Of a stretch of DNA of 60,000 nt, positions 11,312 to 23,296 are shown one piece after another (the stretch's first letter is position 1; the number at the start of each line of letters is the position of its first letter). This DNA comes from Tubulanus polymorphus (Eukaryota; Nemertea; Palaeonemertea; Tubulaniformes; Tubulanidae). Both the position numbers and the translations under genes were made by a program. A model generated the notes under the pieces. It worked only from the letters and a program-made list of their open reading frames with translations. It made no database searches and was not told where the DNA came from. The DNA is taken from NCBI RefSeq assembly GCF_964204645.1, contig NC_134032.1:14442275-14502274 (forward strand). The letters run 5' to 3'.

Positions 11312-13493
11312 GTGAGTTCATTTAAAACTGGTTTTTCAGGTGATTGGTACTCATAATTATTTCTATTGAATGTTTTTGAATTTGGAAATTTGAATTGATA
11401 TCACGTTAGGCGATCTTTTGTTTTCAATTTTTTTTTTTAATGATGAATTTGTTTTTTTCAAGGATTTTTTGTGGCAATTTTTGTTTAACTTTTTTCGCTT
11501 GATTTTTTTTCGCTAAAATATTCAGTTTTATTCGCTGAACTGAATTTGATACGTTTTTCGATAATCGGAAAATGTTTTTGAGTTTTTTTTTTCAAGTGGG
11601 TAAAAAATAGTTTGAACGAATTCTTTTAAAGAAAAGATTTCACTTCTTTTTCGATATCCGTTTTGTTCAACATTTTACAAATATCTTTTCCAGCAAAGTT
11701 AATGTGTTTTTTCTTAAAGTTTTAGTTAACAAAAAATATTTATTTTTCAAATCGAAATTGAAATTGAAACAATTTTCGGGACGAAAAGAATTTCAAATCC
11801 GTCTCTCTTTGTTTCGCATTAAACGTCGAAATTGATGACCAGATGTTTGAATTTTAAGACGCGATAATTTAAAAATACCTCAATTTCCTTTGTCTCCGTG
11901 GTTACCCGGTCTCTTATTGGTCACGTAAAACGGACGGCGTTATTAAAAATTAATTCCGAACGCACAACGCCGGACTTCGGTCACCGTTGTTTACCTATAC
12001 CCGGTTTCCTGGTTCTATTGTTTGTTTCATGTGTGAATAACGTCATATGTCTAGTTATTTTAGTTGTTGGAACCCGAAGGTTTGAAATCATGCTGAGTTC
12101 CGCCAGTCATTAAAAACTCTATCACCGACAGATGTTTAGAGTATAACTGACCGTAAACAAAGCCTCGAAGTCTCATCGTCTATTATATAATATAATTGAT
12201 TCACATGTATAGGGGCTACTTATTTATCATATATTACTGACCAGTTTAGGCTGATCGATAATTTTAAAAAGTGTTTTAGAAATACTAAATATTTATAATA
12301 TCTTTTCTTATAAGCAATTTCAGAATGATAATGATCGATTGTTTTGCTATGGCAGAGGGTGAGGTTTTGAGAAATTTTGCATAAAAGGCAAACGTTCAAA
12401 TTCTTGTTAGTTGTAAAAAAATTTTTGAATTTTTTGCGCCCTCCATTTTCAAACTAGTCACAACAATTTGAATATCCTGGAAACATTTGAAAATTTGAGG
12501 AAGAATTAACAGATATAATTGAGTACCGGGAAATTTCATTTAATACTAAGCACGCGTGGGTTGTGAGCAATTAACGGGTTTTAGGCGCACGCGGAACAAA
12601 GTAATTTACTAATCAAAACCTCTTATGAAGTGCGTGGAGAAAAAAGTGTCGATTTTTGTTCAACATTTTCGGAGTTTTAGTTTTATTAAAGAATGATTTC
12701 ATGAATCGAGATTTATTTGTCGATCGAAAGTGAGAAATATTAGTTATAGAAAAAGTCACGATTGCCAGGGACGGCTATTTATTAGGAGAGTATTATTTCG
12801 ATGCAGTTTCTACAAGCTGTGGCTGAGAAAATTGAAGCGTTAAAAGTTTTTAATATTTTATTTTTTTTTTTTTTAGATTTTGGACTTTTCAGAAATGATA
12901 TCGATAAATCTCATGACTTAAATAATTGATCTTACGTATTTCTGTAATATAGACATCAGACAGTTACCAGTCTATCAACACCATTTGTATTTATTTGTCT
13001 AAGGAAATAGTGATCGTATGTATTGATTTTCTAGACAGGTATTTTCCCGGAGAGATGCATCAGAATTCTCCCCGACAATCGAAAACAATAGTATCCGGTG
13101 ACAACGGTTCACACCTGACGACCTCCCGCCCTCTATTACCTGCTGTGATAGAAAATATCAACATTCAAATTATTCATAAACACATGATATTTTATGCATG
13201 TATAAATAAGTGATAATGGTACAGTTTACACCCCCAACCCCCCCCCCCCCATCTCACACCAGTCGGACAAATAGATACTCCTATTTTAACACCAGTTTTT
13301 AACACTCAATTTGCGACCGCGTCGTAAATCATTACGGATTTAGAGTATTATTATCGATTTTGGAATGTATCCAAAAGATATCGAATTTTCATCTGAAAAT
13401 TTGATTTAATTTATCTCGATAAAACATTCCGAGTTGGTACGATCATATGATGTAAAAGAAAAATGAGTCTGAAATGTTTCATGAAGTATTTCT
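11312..13493 (+). other. unique DNA, probable hb 5' intron
   Basis: Starts at a consensus donor. Very T-rich for the first 400 bp, then unique DNA with only short random frames and a C-run at 13231-13250. Confidence 0.45.
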
Positions 13494-13900
13494 TTAATGA
13501 GTATTAGGATATAGTTGAAAAAACCTTGAATAAACTACACTAGTTCAAGGAATACAGTATTCCTGAAGATGACTATTAGGATATAGTCGAAAAAACCTTG
13601 AATAAACTACACTAGCTCAAGGAATACAGTATTCCTGAAGATGACTATTAGGATAAAGTCGAAACGTTGAATAAACTACACTAGCTCAAGGAATACAGTA
13701 TTCCTGAAGATGACTATTAGAATATAGTCGAAACGTTGAATAAACTACACTAGCTCAAGGAATACAGTATTCCTGAAGATGACTATTAGGATATAGTTGA
13801 AACGTTGAATAAACTACACTTGTTCAAGGAATACAGTATTCCTGAAGATGACTATTAGGATATAGTCGAAACGTTGAATAAACTACACTAGCTCAAGGAT
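13494..13900 (+). repeat. 69-bp tandem array with hammerhead-ribozyme-like cores
   Basis: About six units of 69 bp (one spacing is 72). Core CTGAAGA boxes lie at 13563, 13635, 13704, 13773 and 13842. In the later units the order is TATTC, CTGAAGA, T, GACTAT, six-base loop, ATAGTC, GAAA, CGTT, GAATA. TATTC pairs with GAATA (stem I) and GACTAT with ATAGTC (stem II). CTGANGA and GAAA are the invariant hammerhead boxes, and GTT fits the cleavage-site rule NUH. Stem III is reduced to a CG step. The unit at 13635 has one stem II mismatch, the unit at 13773 has a G-U pair in its place, and the first units carry an insertion after GAAA. Such minimal motifs are known from Penelope-like retroelements; that link is inference. 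Confidence 0.75.
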
Positions 13901-15404
13901 ACATTTCAGACCCTTCTTTCTTTTGCATTGTGATATGATTATGTGTTTTTGGATAATATTTGAATATATATTTAAATTGACTTGTGCTGGAATCAAAGAA
14001 CAGATGCTTAAACCTATTCAATGGATTCTAGGTCATCTCTATAAAGTTGGCCTCATTTCGCGTTTGAACCCATTTAATGATAAAAATCATATAATCCTAT
14101 TGTTAGATTATCAAAAACCTGTTCCTCAGACCCTCCCTCCCCTCCGGTCTCCAGCTGGAGCCTATATTTCCTGTGTGTTATATGGGGATAGTTTATTGTA
14201 TGAAGTCACCTGTCCAAAAATACTGGAGGATACAATACAATGCAGACCAACACGCTGACCAATACAGGCTGATATTACCCTGAGGCTCACGAGGGACTCC
14301 TTGCGTTTCCTATCATCTGGTGCCGAATTTAAGAACACCTGGTCCAATTTACACCTCCATTTGGTCCCCCATCCCTCTCCATCCTACTAGAAATTATGTT
14401 TCGCACACATTTTTGTAAATCTGAGCAAAAAAGATCTCGATGCGAAAACTTTATTTAGAGTTAAATCGATGTTAGCGTCATTTCGCTGTAGATATATTTC
14501 TGTATCGGGAGTTGTATGAATTATTGATCTGATTGGTTGCCGTGTGCGGTGTCACATTGCCTGCAGTACCAGTGACATCTGTATCAGTACACATACTCCA
14601 TCTATTGTTTCGAATCAGAATTATAAGCTGCTGCAGTGCATCATCCCTCGAGCATCGTCTGCACGCAATCTTAGCCAAGTTTCTCAATTGTTATGAAAAA
14701 TGTTTTTGAAAATATCACGGACGGTTGCGGGAGGTCTTATGAGATATCAAAAGAATCCCGAGCGCCCTATCTATATTTCAAAGTACATTACGTAAAAAAG
14801 GAGTTAGAATTTTAGAATTTTGTCGAAAAATTCTCATCTTGAAAGCTTAGTTTAGAACTAAAATTTCCTGAATTCTCGTCGAGGATACCACTGCCGTTCG
14901 TGATTAATTCGCCCGCGTAAATTAAGTGAGTTTTGGCCCGAACGTTTTAACGGAAAGAGTTTTACGCAACGCAACCTTAAAATGTCACGAAGTCACGTTT
15001 TTCGTTAAACATTTATCGAATCAATAACATCAATAATATCGCCGCGTGTTACTAACTTATCTCATTGTTGTTCGCCTCGACGGAAATTTGAAAAATGAAT
15101 CGACATCGACGCGCTTATATCGCCGACATTTCTAGAATAATATTTTATCGCCGATTGATTTTTGAATGTATTTTTTTTTGTCGTCGTTGAAAGCATCGTA
15201 GAAGTTGATAACTTCAACGCCCGGTGAGATCAACACTTTACGAAACTTCGTGTCACATTTGATGTCGAAACTTCAAAAGCACGCGCATCAACAATGAACG
15301 ACGTCGTCGTCGTGGTAATGCATTCCCGTTATTATCGAACCGATTTTAAGTGCTCTTTCAATAAACAGTTTTTCTGTTTTATCTTTTACAACATTTCAAC
15401 TGAA

Positions 15405-15407
<3 letters not shown>
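13901..15407. other. unique DNA, no gene seen
   Basis: Begins with CATTTCAGAC, the inverse of GTCTGAAATG at 13466, so the 69-bp array is flanked by a 10-bp inverted repeat. Confidence 0.5.

Positions 15408-15487
<80 letters not shown>
15408..15487 (+). repeat. (TA)n microsatellite
   Basis: About 40 AT units. Similar runs lie at 25622-25682, 31920-31942, 35258-35339, 43297-43388, 47181-47226 and 54906-54978. Confidence 0.97.
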
Positions 15488-15493
<6 letters not shown>

Positions 15494-15689
15494 AATGGTA
15501 TGGATTAATAATCTTTTTTAAAGCGCCCGCCGTGAAAAGCTTTTCATTTTATACTTTTTTAAATTGAGTTGTTGTTGGATTGGATACACGTAAATTACGG
15601 TGATGTATAATTTTTGAATTGAGATAGAGAGAGTTATGGAGATAGAGAGATGACTTGGCTCTTCTGATGATGTTGTGATGATATCTGAT

Positions 15690-15853
15690 TTTCACTGCGA
15701 GCTACTTGCGCGTTTATAGCCTCGGGTTTTGAAAACGATTTTCTAAAATGTTCTGTGAAAGTTTAGCGTCGTCGTGCGTCGTGTGTCCTCTCTAGATCAG
15801 TCTCTGTCTGCGTTTCGTTCGGTGTCAGTTCTATTTTCAACCGATTGTTAGAA
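15690..15853 (+). promoter_or_regulatory. possible promoter and leader of an hb first exon
   Basis: The segment has a TTTATAG box near 15714, Inr-like TCAGT motifs near 15797 and 15824, and a CpG-bearing, repeat-free composition that runs into the donor at 15886. The TATA-to-Inr spacing is too long to make a standard core promoter, so the call rests mainly on its position just before a usable donor. Confidence 0.25.
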
Positions 15854-15885
15854 ATGTTTCTAGTTCAGGATTATGTGAAATGCAG
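15854..15885 (+). CDS. candidate alternative first coding exon of hb (11 residues)
   Basis: An ATG with A at -3 opens a frame reading MFLVQDYVKC and ends at TGCAG followed by a gtaaaa donor at 15886. The two leftover bases (AG) combine with the first base of the exon at 18484 to make Ser, and the frame then runs open into MSLNTS. This would add about 30 residues to the N-terminus. The upstream 15700-15853 segment is GC-richer and contains Inr-like TCAGT motifs. The in-frame join has about a one-in-three chance of being accidental, the donor is only moderate, and the peptide is short, so this stays tentative. Confidence 0.25.
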
Positions 15886-16136
15886 GTAAAATATGAATGA
15901 AAAAAAAACCACAACCCGGGATCTGGTTTTACGGTTGTCAAACTCATTTTAACTCTGCATTCGAATTCGACCGGTTTTGACCGGTTAACTGTAGAACTGG
16001 ATTCAGGGATTCAGGGATTCAGGGTGCTGCTTTGTGAAAACTTCTAAAAACTTTAGGCGATTATGTTTGATATTTTGTTTCAAAATAAGATTAGCTTAAC
16101 TTGATCTTATTCGATTCCAGTGCAAAATATTATTGT

Positions 16137-16520
16137 GGAGCAAGACCCAGTAATGGGCTACTGCAGTGGAATTGGGCCTAGTACCCGGTAATGGGCTACT
16201 GCAGTGGAATTGGGCCTAGTACGGTAATGGGCTACTATAGTTGGAACTGGGCCCAGGACCCAGTAATGGGCTACTACAGTAGGAACTTAGCACAAGACCC
16301 AGTAATGGGCTACTGCAGTGGAATTGGGCCTAGTACCCAGTAATGGGCTACTATAGATGGAACTGGGCCCAGGACCCAGTAATGGGCTACTATAGTTGGA
16401 ACTGGGCCCAGGACCTAGTAATGGGCTACTACAGTAGGAACTTAGCACAAGACCCAGTAATGGGCTACTGCAGTGGAATTGGGCCTAGTACCCAGTAATG
16501 GGCTACTGTAGTGGAACTGA
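16137..16520 (+). repeat. 38-bp minisatellite
   Basis: About ten units of roughly 36-39 bp with CCAGTAATGGGCTACT, arranged in a larger pattern in which CTGCAGTGGAATTGGGCC and CTATAGTTGGAACTGGGCC variants alternate. GGAACTGGGCCC resembles the core of minisatellite family 2. Confidence 0.93.
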
Positions 16521-18483
16521 TTTTCACAATATTGTTTAGTTTCAGCCGTTAGGTTGTTAGAATTTTAGTTATTTGTACACTGTGGACGTCTCCAAAAAGA
16601 AATCTTCATCTGTTGTTCTATTTGGGGTATTTTCCACCCTCTCTCGCTTGATCATGCTTGGATTTGAGAATTAGGAAATTTGGAGTCCTCAGAAATATAT
16701 TTGTCCATCATCGACTCAAATCTGATAATAATAAGCTATAAGTCAAGAGAGTTTAGTCGGTAATTAATGCGTTGAGAAATTTCTGTCTATTCGAGCGACG
16801 AGTTTTAACGCAACTAAAAATTTTACCAGGAAAAAGCATTGATATTTTGTTTAAACCTATATATAGCTCTAACATAGCACCGCGCGGGTCCCGCGTTCTG
16901 ATTGTCCATTATACACTTATTTGTTATACACTTATAGTTTGTTAAAAGTACGTGACCCCTATAACATGTTTATTATGTAACTACATAATTTTTACCCCTA
17001 GTACTCTGTATTAAGAGTACTTTGTGGGCAATTTTGTTTAATCATAAAATTCGGTATGGAATTTTTATCGGTCAGATATTTTTGTGCCAGTGCAGTCAAC
17101 CACACAACACTGATTCGACGATTTGAAATTAAACGATTTGTTCAGAGTTTCAAGTTTCAATATTTCAAGTTTTGTTTGGCTTCTTAGTATAAAACATAAA
17201 AAGCATTCTTTTTTTAGATATTTGTTAAACTCTGACCTTTTTTCCTTAAGGACCCGAATGTCCGTTAGTGATATTTTACGACCTTTATGGCTCTATTCAA
17301 GCTCCTATCATTAATTTCCATAATTTATTTTTTTGGAAATTCATATTCAATGACGAAGAGAAAAAATTAAAGATATTTTGATTTATATTCAGTTTGAACC
17401 CTGTTGTTTTGTCATATGTGAAATTATCTTTTTTGTTTGAAATCTAAGATAGCCTGCACCAAGAAGACATATTTCTTCTTGATATCCTGAAACGTATCTA
17501 GACGGCAGGGAAAGAGGGCGGGGAAAGATGGGGATCTTTTGAACCCGTTTTCGGACTCATGAAAATAAAACTCCGACAATAATTCCGGTCTTTGTATCGG
17601 GATATAATGGTCAAGTGTATGACATATTTACAAAAATATCTACGTTGTTGTCGCTCCCTCCACACATGGCCGATAACCGAAGGTTATTTTATAGTAGTTA
17701 ATATAGTGCAATAAACTAGGTCGCTATTTGATATGAGCTGTCCAATATTCAAATATCAACGTCCAAGTACATATCTTATTTTATCAAATGGTTTACGGCC
17801 TTTGCCGGTGGTGGCCTAATAGTAATAATAAAAACTACTCTCGATTATCAGCCAACTGATAAGCGTTCTAAGGTAATATCATCGTGATTATCCTGTGATT
17901 TGTCGTCGGTTGTTGCTTATTTAAGTGTTTGGACATCCGACATAGAGACACGGTGTTTTATTGAAAGGTGCTCCGTAACATGTCACAAGTAGGAATAATG
18001 ATTAAGTATTTTATGGAATTAAGACTTTTTATGCGTTCGTGTGAAATTAATTCAACCAATATTTCGATTTTATTTTTTCCAAAACTGAAAGAGGGTTTAG
18101 TATCATGTAATAGTAAAGTTTCAAGTGTCCTCGTTGAAAACATGGAGTAACCAATGATATTTATACCAAAGATTTGGGTTTAACCTTTTCGTGAAACTGG
18201 ACCAATTTTAAAGGTTTTTTTAGTTGAAATTAACTTAAAAAAAAAAATTAAATTAGAATCAAAGAGTTGACTTCAACTAAAATTCATTGAACTCGCAACA
18301 GTTGTCCAGAAGTTTGTAAAAGTGTGAAGTGAATGCCTTACTGACAATTGAAATTGTGCATTGTCACTAAGGTCAACTTGGGAACTGGATCCAGAGATGA
18401 ATTCACCCCACAATTGGATCACATATGTAATAACTCAATTCGAATGAAATTTCTAAAATGATTGTTTTTTTATATCGTTTCAG
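16521..18483 (+). other. unique DNA before the hb coding exon, no gene seen
   Basis: AT-rich sequence ending at the acceptor of the first main coding exon. Confidence 0.5.
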
Positions 18484-18541
18484 TTGTGATGAGTTTGTAT
18501 CTACTGTAACCAACGACAACCGAATCAATTACAACAATAAA
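18484..18541 (+). other. hb: 5' untranslated part of hb coding exon 1, with a short upstream ORF
   Basis: A pyrimidine-rich run ending TATCGTTTCAG puts the exon start at 18484. If 18542 is the true start, the leader contains a six-codon upstream ORF (MSLYLL, 18489-18509) that ends 32 bases before the main ATG and could lower its translation. Alternatively, the main frame is open through this segment (CDEFVSTVTNDN and on) and could be coding if an upstream exon supplies a start; see 15854-15885. Confidence 0.6.
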
Positions 18542-20054
18542 ATGTCTCTAAACACGAGTCACGCCGCGTTCACTAGCGGTAACAATACCAACAATCGCGC
18601 GGCCGCTTTATACAACTTCCCCGCGGCAACCGGTTACAACAACCAGCAACAATCGTCGTCCGGGAAACCGTCGTCGGAGATGATGTGCCCGCCGTTTTTC
18701 AGCGCCGAGTCGATGGCGATGACGCACGCGATGTATCAACAGAAGATGCTGGCCGGGATGATGCCTCCCGTATCTCAGGGACTGTTACCGGGGTTACTGG
18801 GTCCGTCTCAGTCGGCGGTTGCCGGTACGAACGAACCCCCTCGCGGTTCACCCCTCGTTCCTCCGATGATGCCTCCGCATCCCGCGTTCTCGATGGCTCA
18901 GATGTCGCCGTTGACGACGATGTCGCGTATGTCCGAGAGTTTGAAATTACGCGCGTCACCTGCGGGCGTCTTAGCTCCTCCCACTAGTCAACAGCAACCT
19001 GTCAATCATCAGAGAGATTTTGCGGGCGGTAAATTCCACCATCCCGGTTCACCTGTCTCTTCATCCGGTTCTTCCCGTGGTTCTCCAAGTCCGCCGATCT
19101 CTTCCAAATCAACCTCGTTACCGGACGCGTCGTCGTCGTTCAAACCGTTGAATTTCACGCCACCAGGCGGCGCTGCGGTCATCGAGGATACCGTCGATAA
19201 TTCAAAAATCGATTTGTTACGTCAAGAATTACAGAAAACCGATCACCTCGATTTCAAACCGATTAACGACCAGACGACCTTGAAATCGGATGCACTGCCA
19301 GGTGGAGCCACTAGTAAACAATCCGACCCTGATGGTGATAAAAACCCTGAAGATGAAACTCTCAACGAACAAGAATTTCAGCGCAATTTTTTAGAAGCTT
19401 TGAAAAAGTCTGGACGTCTCGACGAGCGAATGATGTCTCAGATATCGGCGCCCCCTGGTGGTGATGCCGATAATAACCGTCATCTCGACGAAATGAACCC
19501 GAATGTACCGGCAGCAGCAGCGGTCGTCCCCGACGACGACATCACGCGAGATAAACCTAGTCATAGCAACCTCGATACTCCCCCGGTAACCGCGGTAACC
19601 GATATAAAAGCCGAACCCGTCGGTAACCACGACGACGATGACAACAATACGAACGACGAAAGCGCGTTAAACGACAGTCTACTCGAACCGGAGAAGAGCC
19701 TCGTTATGGATCACAGTTTCAGCGATGACGACATCGAGAAACAGACAAACGACGACGATATAGGTGGCGCTACGATAAAGAAAGAATTACCGGACGAGGG
19801 TGTCATATCTCCGGCTGCCGGAGCGGAGTACTCCGGACGAATGAGTGACTCCGAGGACTCGCAATATCCGTTAAAATCGCGCGATCAGATGAGTCCGTTT
19901 AGCGGGTCGGGTGATCAGATGAACGGCGGCGATCTGTCGCAGTGGTTAGCGAATAGTCGCAGCGGACCGGGCGGCGGACCGGTCCCACCGGACGGCCGAC
20001 CTCTCATGTCTCAGGGAAACGAAGTCTTCTATTGTCATCTGTGCAGTTATTCAG
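18542..20054 (+). CDS. hb: Hunchback-like zinc-finger factor, coding exon 1 (residues 1-505)
   Basis: N-terminal exon of a DNA-binding transcription factor expected in the nucleus. The start is the ATG at 18542 (MSLNTSH), in a good AAAATG context. The frame is open upstream to the acceptor, so an extra upstream N-terminus is possible. Residues 1-495 contain no finger. They are rich in Ser, Pro, Asn and Met, with an acidic tract near 363-420 and a likely helix at about 274-296. Two SUMO-type sites of the form psi-K-x-E are visible: IKAE at 355-358 and IKKE at 412-415. The exon ends inside finger 1 after its cysteines C498 and C501. The donor is a consensus gtgagt at 20055 in phase 1. Codon use is GC-rich at third positions compared with the AT-rich flanks, which supports real coding sequence. 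Confidence 0.93.
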
Positions 20055-20099
20055 GTGAGTTGAGCTTAGTGTTTTATATATGATACACGATCGAGTTCC

Positions 20100-20425
20100 A
20101 CAGTGGATGTGTGGAACTTGACCGTGTGGGCTAGCACTGGACCCGGTTCCACAGTTATGGGTGTAAATTTGATACAAGAGCAAACTCATTGATAATGAAC
20201 TCATGATTTCAGAGTTAACTCCCATTCACAACTGTAGAACTGGATCCTGAGTTCAGAGTTAACTCAAACTCATAACTGTGGAACTGGATCCTGAGTTCAG
20301 AGTTAACTCAAACTCATAACTGTGGAACTGGATCCTGAGTTCAGAGTTAACTCAAACTCATAACTGTGGAACTGGATCCTGAGTTCAGAATTAACTCAAA
20401 CTCATAACTGTTGGTTGAATTGGAT
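20100..20425 (+). repeat. 44-bp minisatellite (family 2)
   Basis: Perfect 44-bp spacing between GGATCC sites (20242, 20286 and on). The unit includes ACTGTGGAACTGGATCC and GAGTTCAGAGTTAACTC. Related arrays lie at 31562-31812, 45275-45725, 46840-47095 and 57843-58260. Confidence 0.93.
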
Positions 20426-21074
20426 CATAGTTAACTCTCTCACTCTCAACACGGTTTCATAGATGCAGGAGTTGTTGTGAAAGCGCCCCCTGGGTTTAAG
20501 CGAAGAATACTTTCAGAAGTTTTCATCGTATTTTCATTGTTACGTTGTTTCGGCTATACCCCCGTAATTATGTTTCCGTAGCAACAGTTACAAACGCATC
20601 AATGTCATTGTTATCCCGGGAATAGAGCTGTGCGGAGGTTGTGTGTAATCCGATATTTTGACCGGTAATAGCGAACTGACCACTGGTCACTCTTGACCAT
20701 TGACTCACAGCGGTTGGTTGTAATTATTAGTCTCGAAGATGCAGCATTTTTCACGGCTGAGATTCTTTTTTGTTTCTCTGTTTTACCCCCGCCGATGGAA
20801 GAACTGACCACTTGTAATTCTAGATGCCTTATTGTCGTCACAATCAGGGGCCACGGATTATTAGTTTTCTGTCTTTTAAGGTCGCAAAATCTTTTTTGTA
20901 TGTCTGGTAGTCGGTTCGACAGTGGTGAGAAGAAATTTGTTTTGTTAAAGGCAAAAACATGGAAATGAATAGATATAGCCATGTGGGACACCGGGGTTGG
21001 TCGTAGAGCACAGTAATGACTTAAATCCAAAAATGGTCATTTATCTTAAAACTAAGTTGTTTTTAAATCACAAG

Positions 21075-21400
21075 ACTGGTCGTCTTAGATAATAAAACCA
21101 AAATGAGTTTAGTCTGGTCTTAAGTTGTTAGATCGGCTATAGAACCATCATGAGTTTAAACTGGTCTTAAGTTGTTAGATTGGTTGTAGAACCAAAATGA
21201 GCCTAGACTGGTCTTAAGTTGTTGGATTGGCTATAGAACTTAGTTGGTCTTAGACTGGTCTTAAGTCTAAGCCATGACTATGCAACCGGCCCCAGGAGAA
21301 TGACTTAGATAATACATAATATAGTAAGATGTTGGACGTTTATAGAACCAAAATGAGCTGAGACTTGTTTTAAACCTTTCCCAGATGCTGGACGCGCCCT
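21075..21400 (+). repeat. minisatellite family 1, second locus
   Basis: Four to five units with ACTGGTCTTAAGTTGTTAG and TATAGAACCAAAATGAG, the same as 7265-7825. The right end carries GCAACCGGCCCCAGGA, like the family 1/2 junction at 46830. Confidence 0.88.
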
Positions 21401-22799
21401 TCTTGTAACCCTTGGATATTGACGTGTGTTTTTACATGGATAGATTTTGTGTCACAACAGAGAGTAACATTCAATTGTTAACAACCGGTAATCGGTCAGA
21501 AGATGTTGCTAATTGAATCGGTCATTTATTCCTCGAAATCTACGTTCCTAGGAATTATGCGCAAAAATGAATTCCGGTAACACCACAGGTGTGCGGTAAA
21601 TATTTATTTGTTGCCAGGTGATACGATTGTTTCCACGTAAATCTGTAGAACTGATAATCACGAGAAAAATTATTACGCGTTTCTTATTAGCAACTTATTA
21701 ATCATCCATCGCTTGCCGCAGTCGGTTTCAGCTGCCCAAATATGGCTTTATGAGGAGAGATTTAGATTACAAAGAACTGAAATGAGCTGAAGGTTTTCAG
21801 GAAGCTTTGAGCGAACTACTAGCAAAAGTTTTCTTTCAAAAGAAAAGTTTTAAGATGAGATTTAAAATCGTCAATGTCATTACAGTTCTGAAGCAGATCT
21901 GATGAACTGAGCTACTTTTGAGTTACTGATCCCTGGTTCTTGATATTTACAGAATTGATTAAAAGTTTTAGGTAACACTTTGCCCTGTGGGTCTATGGCG
22001 ATTACTGCAAAGCTGAAATGTCCTGTAGGAGACTGAAGCCTTAGCTGAAATCTATTCTTTATCTTTCCGATTGTAGATTAAAACAGTTTGACTTCAGCGA
22101 TGACACAGTTATCGGTGAACCGACAGACACTCGATTTCATTTCAAAATAACTTTCATCATCTTCGTCATCATCAACACAAACCCACGTCGCTGTGACATT
22201 TCTTCAACAAACAAAACCGAACAAAAGAGCGAAATTTTTAATAATAATAAACACACAATCGAACAAAACAAAACACGCCCGTAGATATTTAATATAATCA
22301 CCGTGGCGACATTCTTTTGAAGTTCGCTTTAATTGTAGCCTTCGCGTTCGTAGTTCTTTCGTTTATAGCCGCAAGATTCTCAAACATAAAACTCCGAATC
22401 GCCTGACGCATTGTTACGAAAACTTTTGTCGCCGCCGCCGCCGAACGAAACTTTTTAGCGCGCGTCGTAACCGCTGCCGGGATACCGCGTGCGTTTTCAT
22501 CGCCAGTAGCGATTGATTTCGTCATTGTTGTATTTTGTGCGCGTGCGCCGCGGGTTAAAAACTTTGACATTTTAAAAACCGACGATGTATTATCGCTGAT
22601 CATTCTTAAAAATACGGACTTCCCGTGCCCTGCTCTACCCTCCACATGGGCAACTCTGCATGGAGATGGATAAATCAGAAATTTGCCCTCCAAAATGTTG
22701 AAATACTTTCTGGGAAAGAGCCCCAGACCACACCCCCACCTCCCAGCTGATGCTCGTGCAGGCTTGATCGGCCTTATCGAATCAAGTGCCCATTCTTAT

Positions 22800-23145
22800 T
22801 TTCAGGCCCCCCCAAAAAAATCCTAGATCTACTCAAGATCCTACCTTCCTGTTACTCCCTATACCCCCTTCCCCTTACTCTCCATACCCCTTCCCCTCCA
22901 TACCCCCTTCCTCTTACCCTCCATACCTCCTTACCCCTATACCCTCCCCTTACCCCTGTTCCCTCCTCTTACCCCCTATACCCTCCATACCCCCTCCCCT
23001 TACCCTCCATACCCCTTCCCCTATTCCCTCCCCTTACCCCCTATACCCGCCATACCCCCTCCCCTTACCCTCCATACCCCCTCCATACCCCCTTCCCCTA
23101 TTCCCTCCCTTTACCCCCTATACCCTACCCTTACTCCCCCTTACT
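22800..23145 (+). repeat. CCATACCCCCTCCCCTTACC pyrimidine-rich array
   Basis: Imperfect short units built on CCCTCCATACCCC and CCCCTTACCC. It lies just upstream of the candidate cassette exon. Confidence 0.9.
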
Positions 23146-23209
23146 CAACTGATAAATTGTTAACTTGTGGCACGTATGTATAATTCATTGTTATATTTAT
23201 ACAATTCAG

Positions 23210-23296
23210 GCGTGCCTGCTTCGCACCAACGCGGTCCTTGTATACACCAACGCCACCTTCTGTCATCTTCTGCCACTAATCCACCACAACCACAAG
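23210..23296 (+). CDS. candidate 87-nt cassette exon within finger 1 of hb
   Basis: The segment is flanked by acceptor ATACAATTCAG and donor CAAG-gtacgc. It is 87 nt long (29 codons), open in the frame set by exon 1, and phase 1 on both sides, so it could be included without a frameshift. The insert would read G-VPASHQRGPC and on, rich in Ser, Pro, His and Gln. It would sit exactly between the CxxC and HxxxH halves of finger 1 and so break that finger. Its composition is GC-richer than the flanks. The donor is mediocre and the match could be chance. Confidence 0.3.

Noticed and set aside
17180-17200. CATAAAAAA-like Hunchback binding sites as autoregulatory elements
   Set aside because: A-rich sites are too frequent in AT-rich DNA to be meaningful without conservation or binding data.
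22298-22693. Minus-strand 131-codon frame with a Walker-A-like GRAGHGKS
   Set aside because: The P-loop-like octamer is suggestive, but nothing after it resembles a NACHT or other ATPase fold, the rest is Ala/Arg/Lys-rich from CpG-rich DNA, and short matches of this kind occur by chance.
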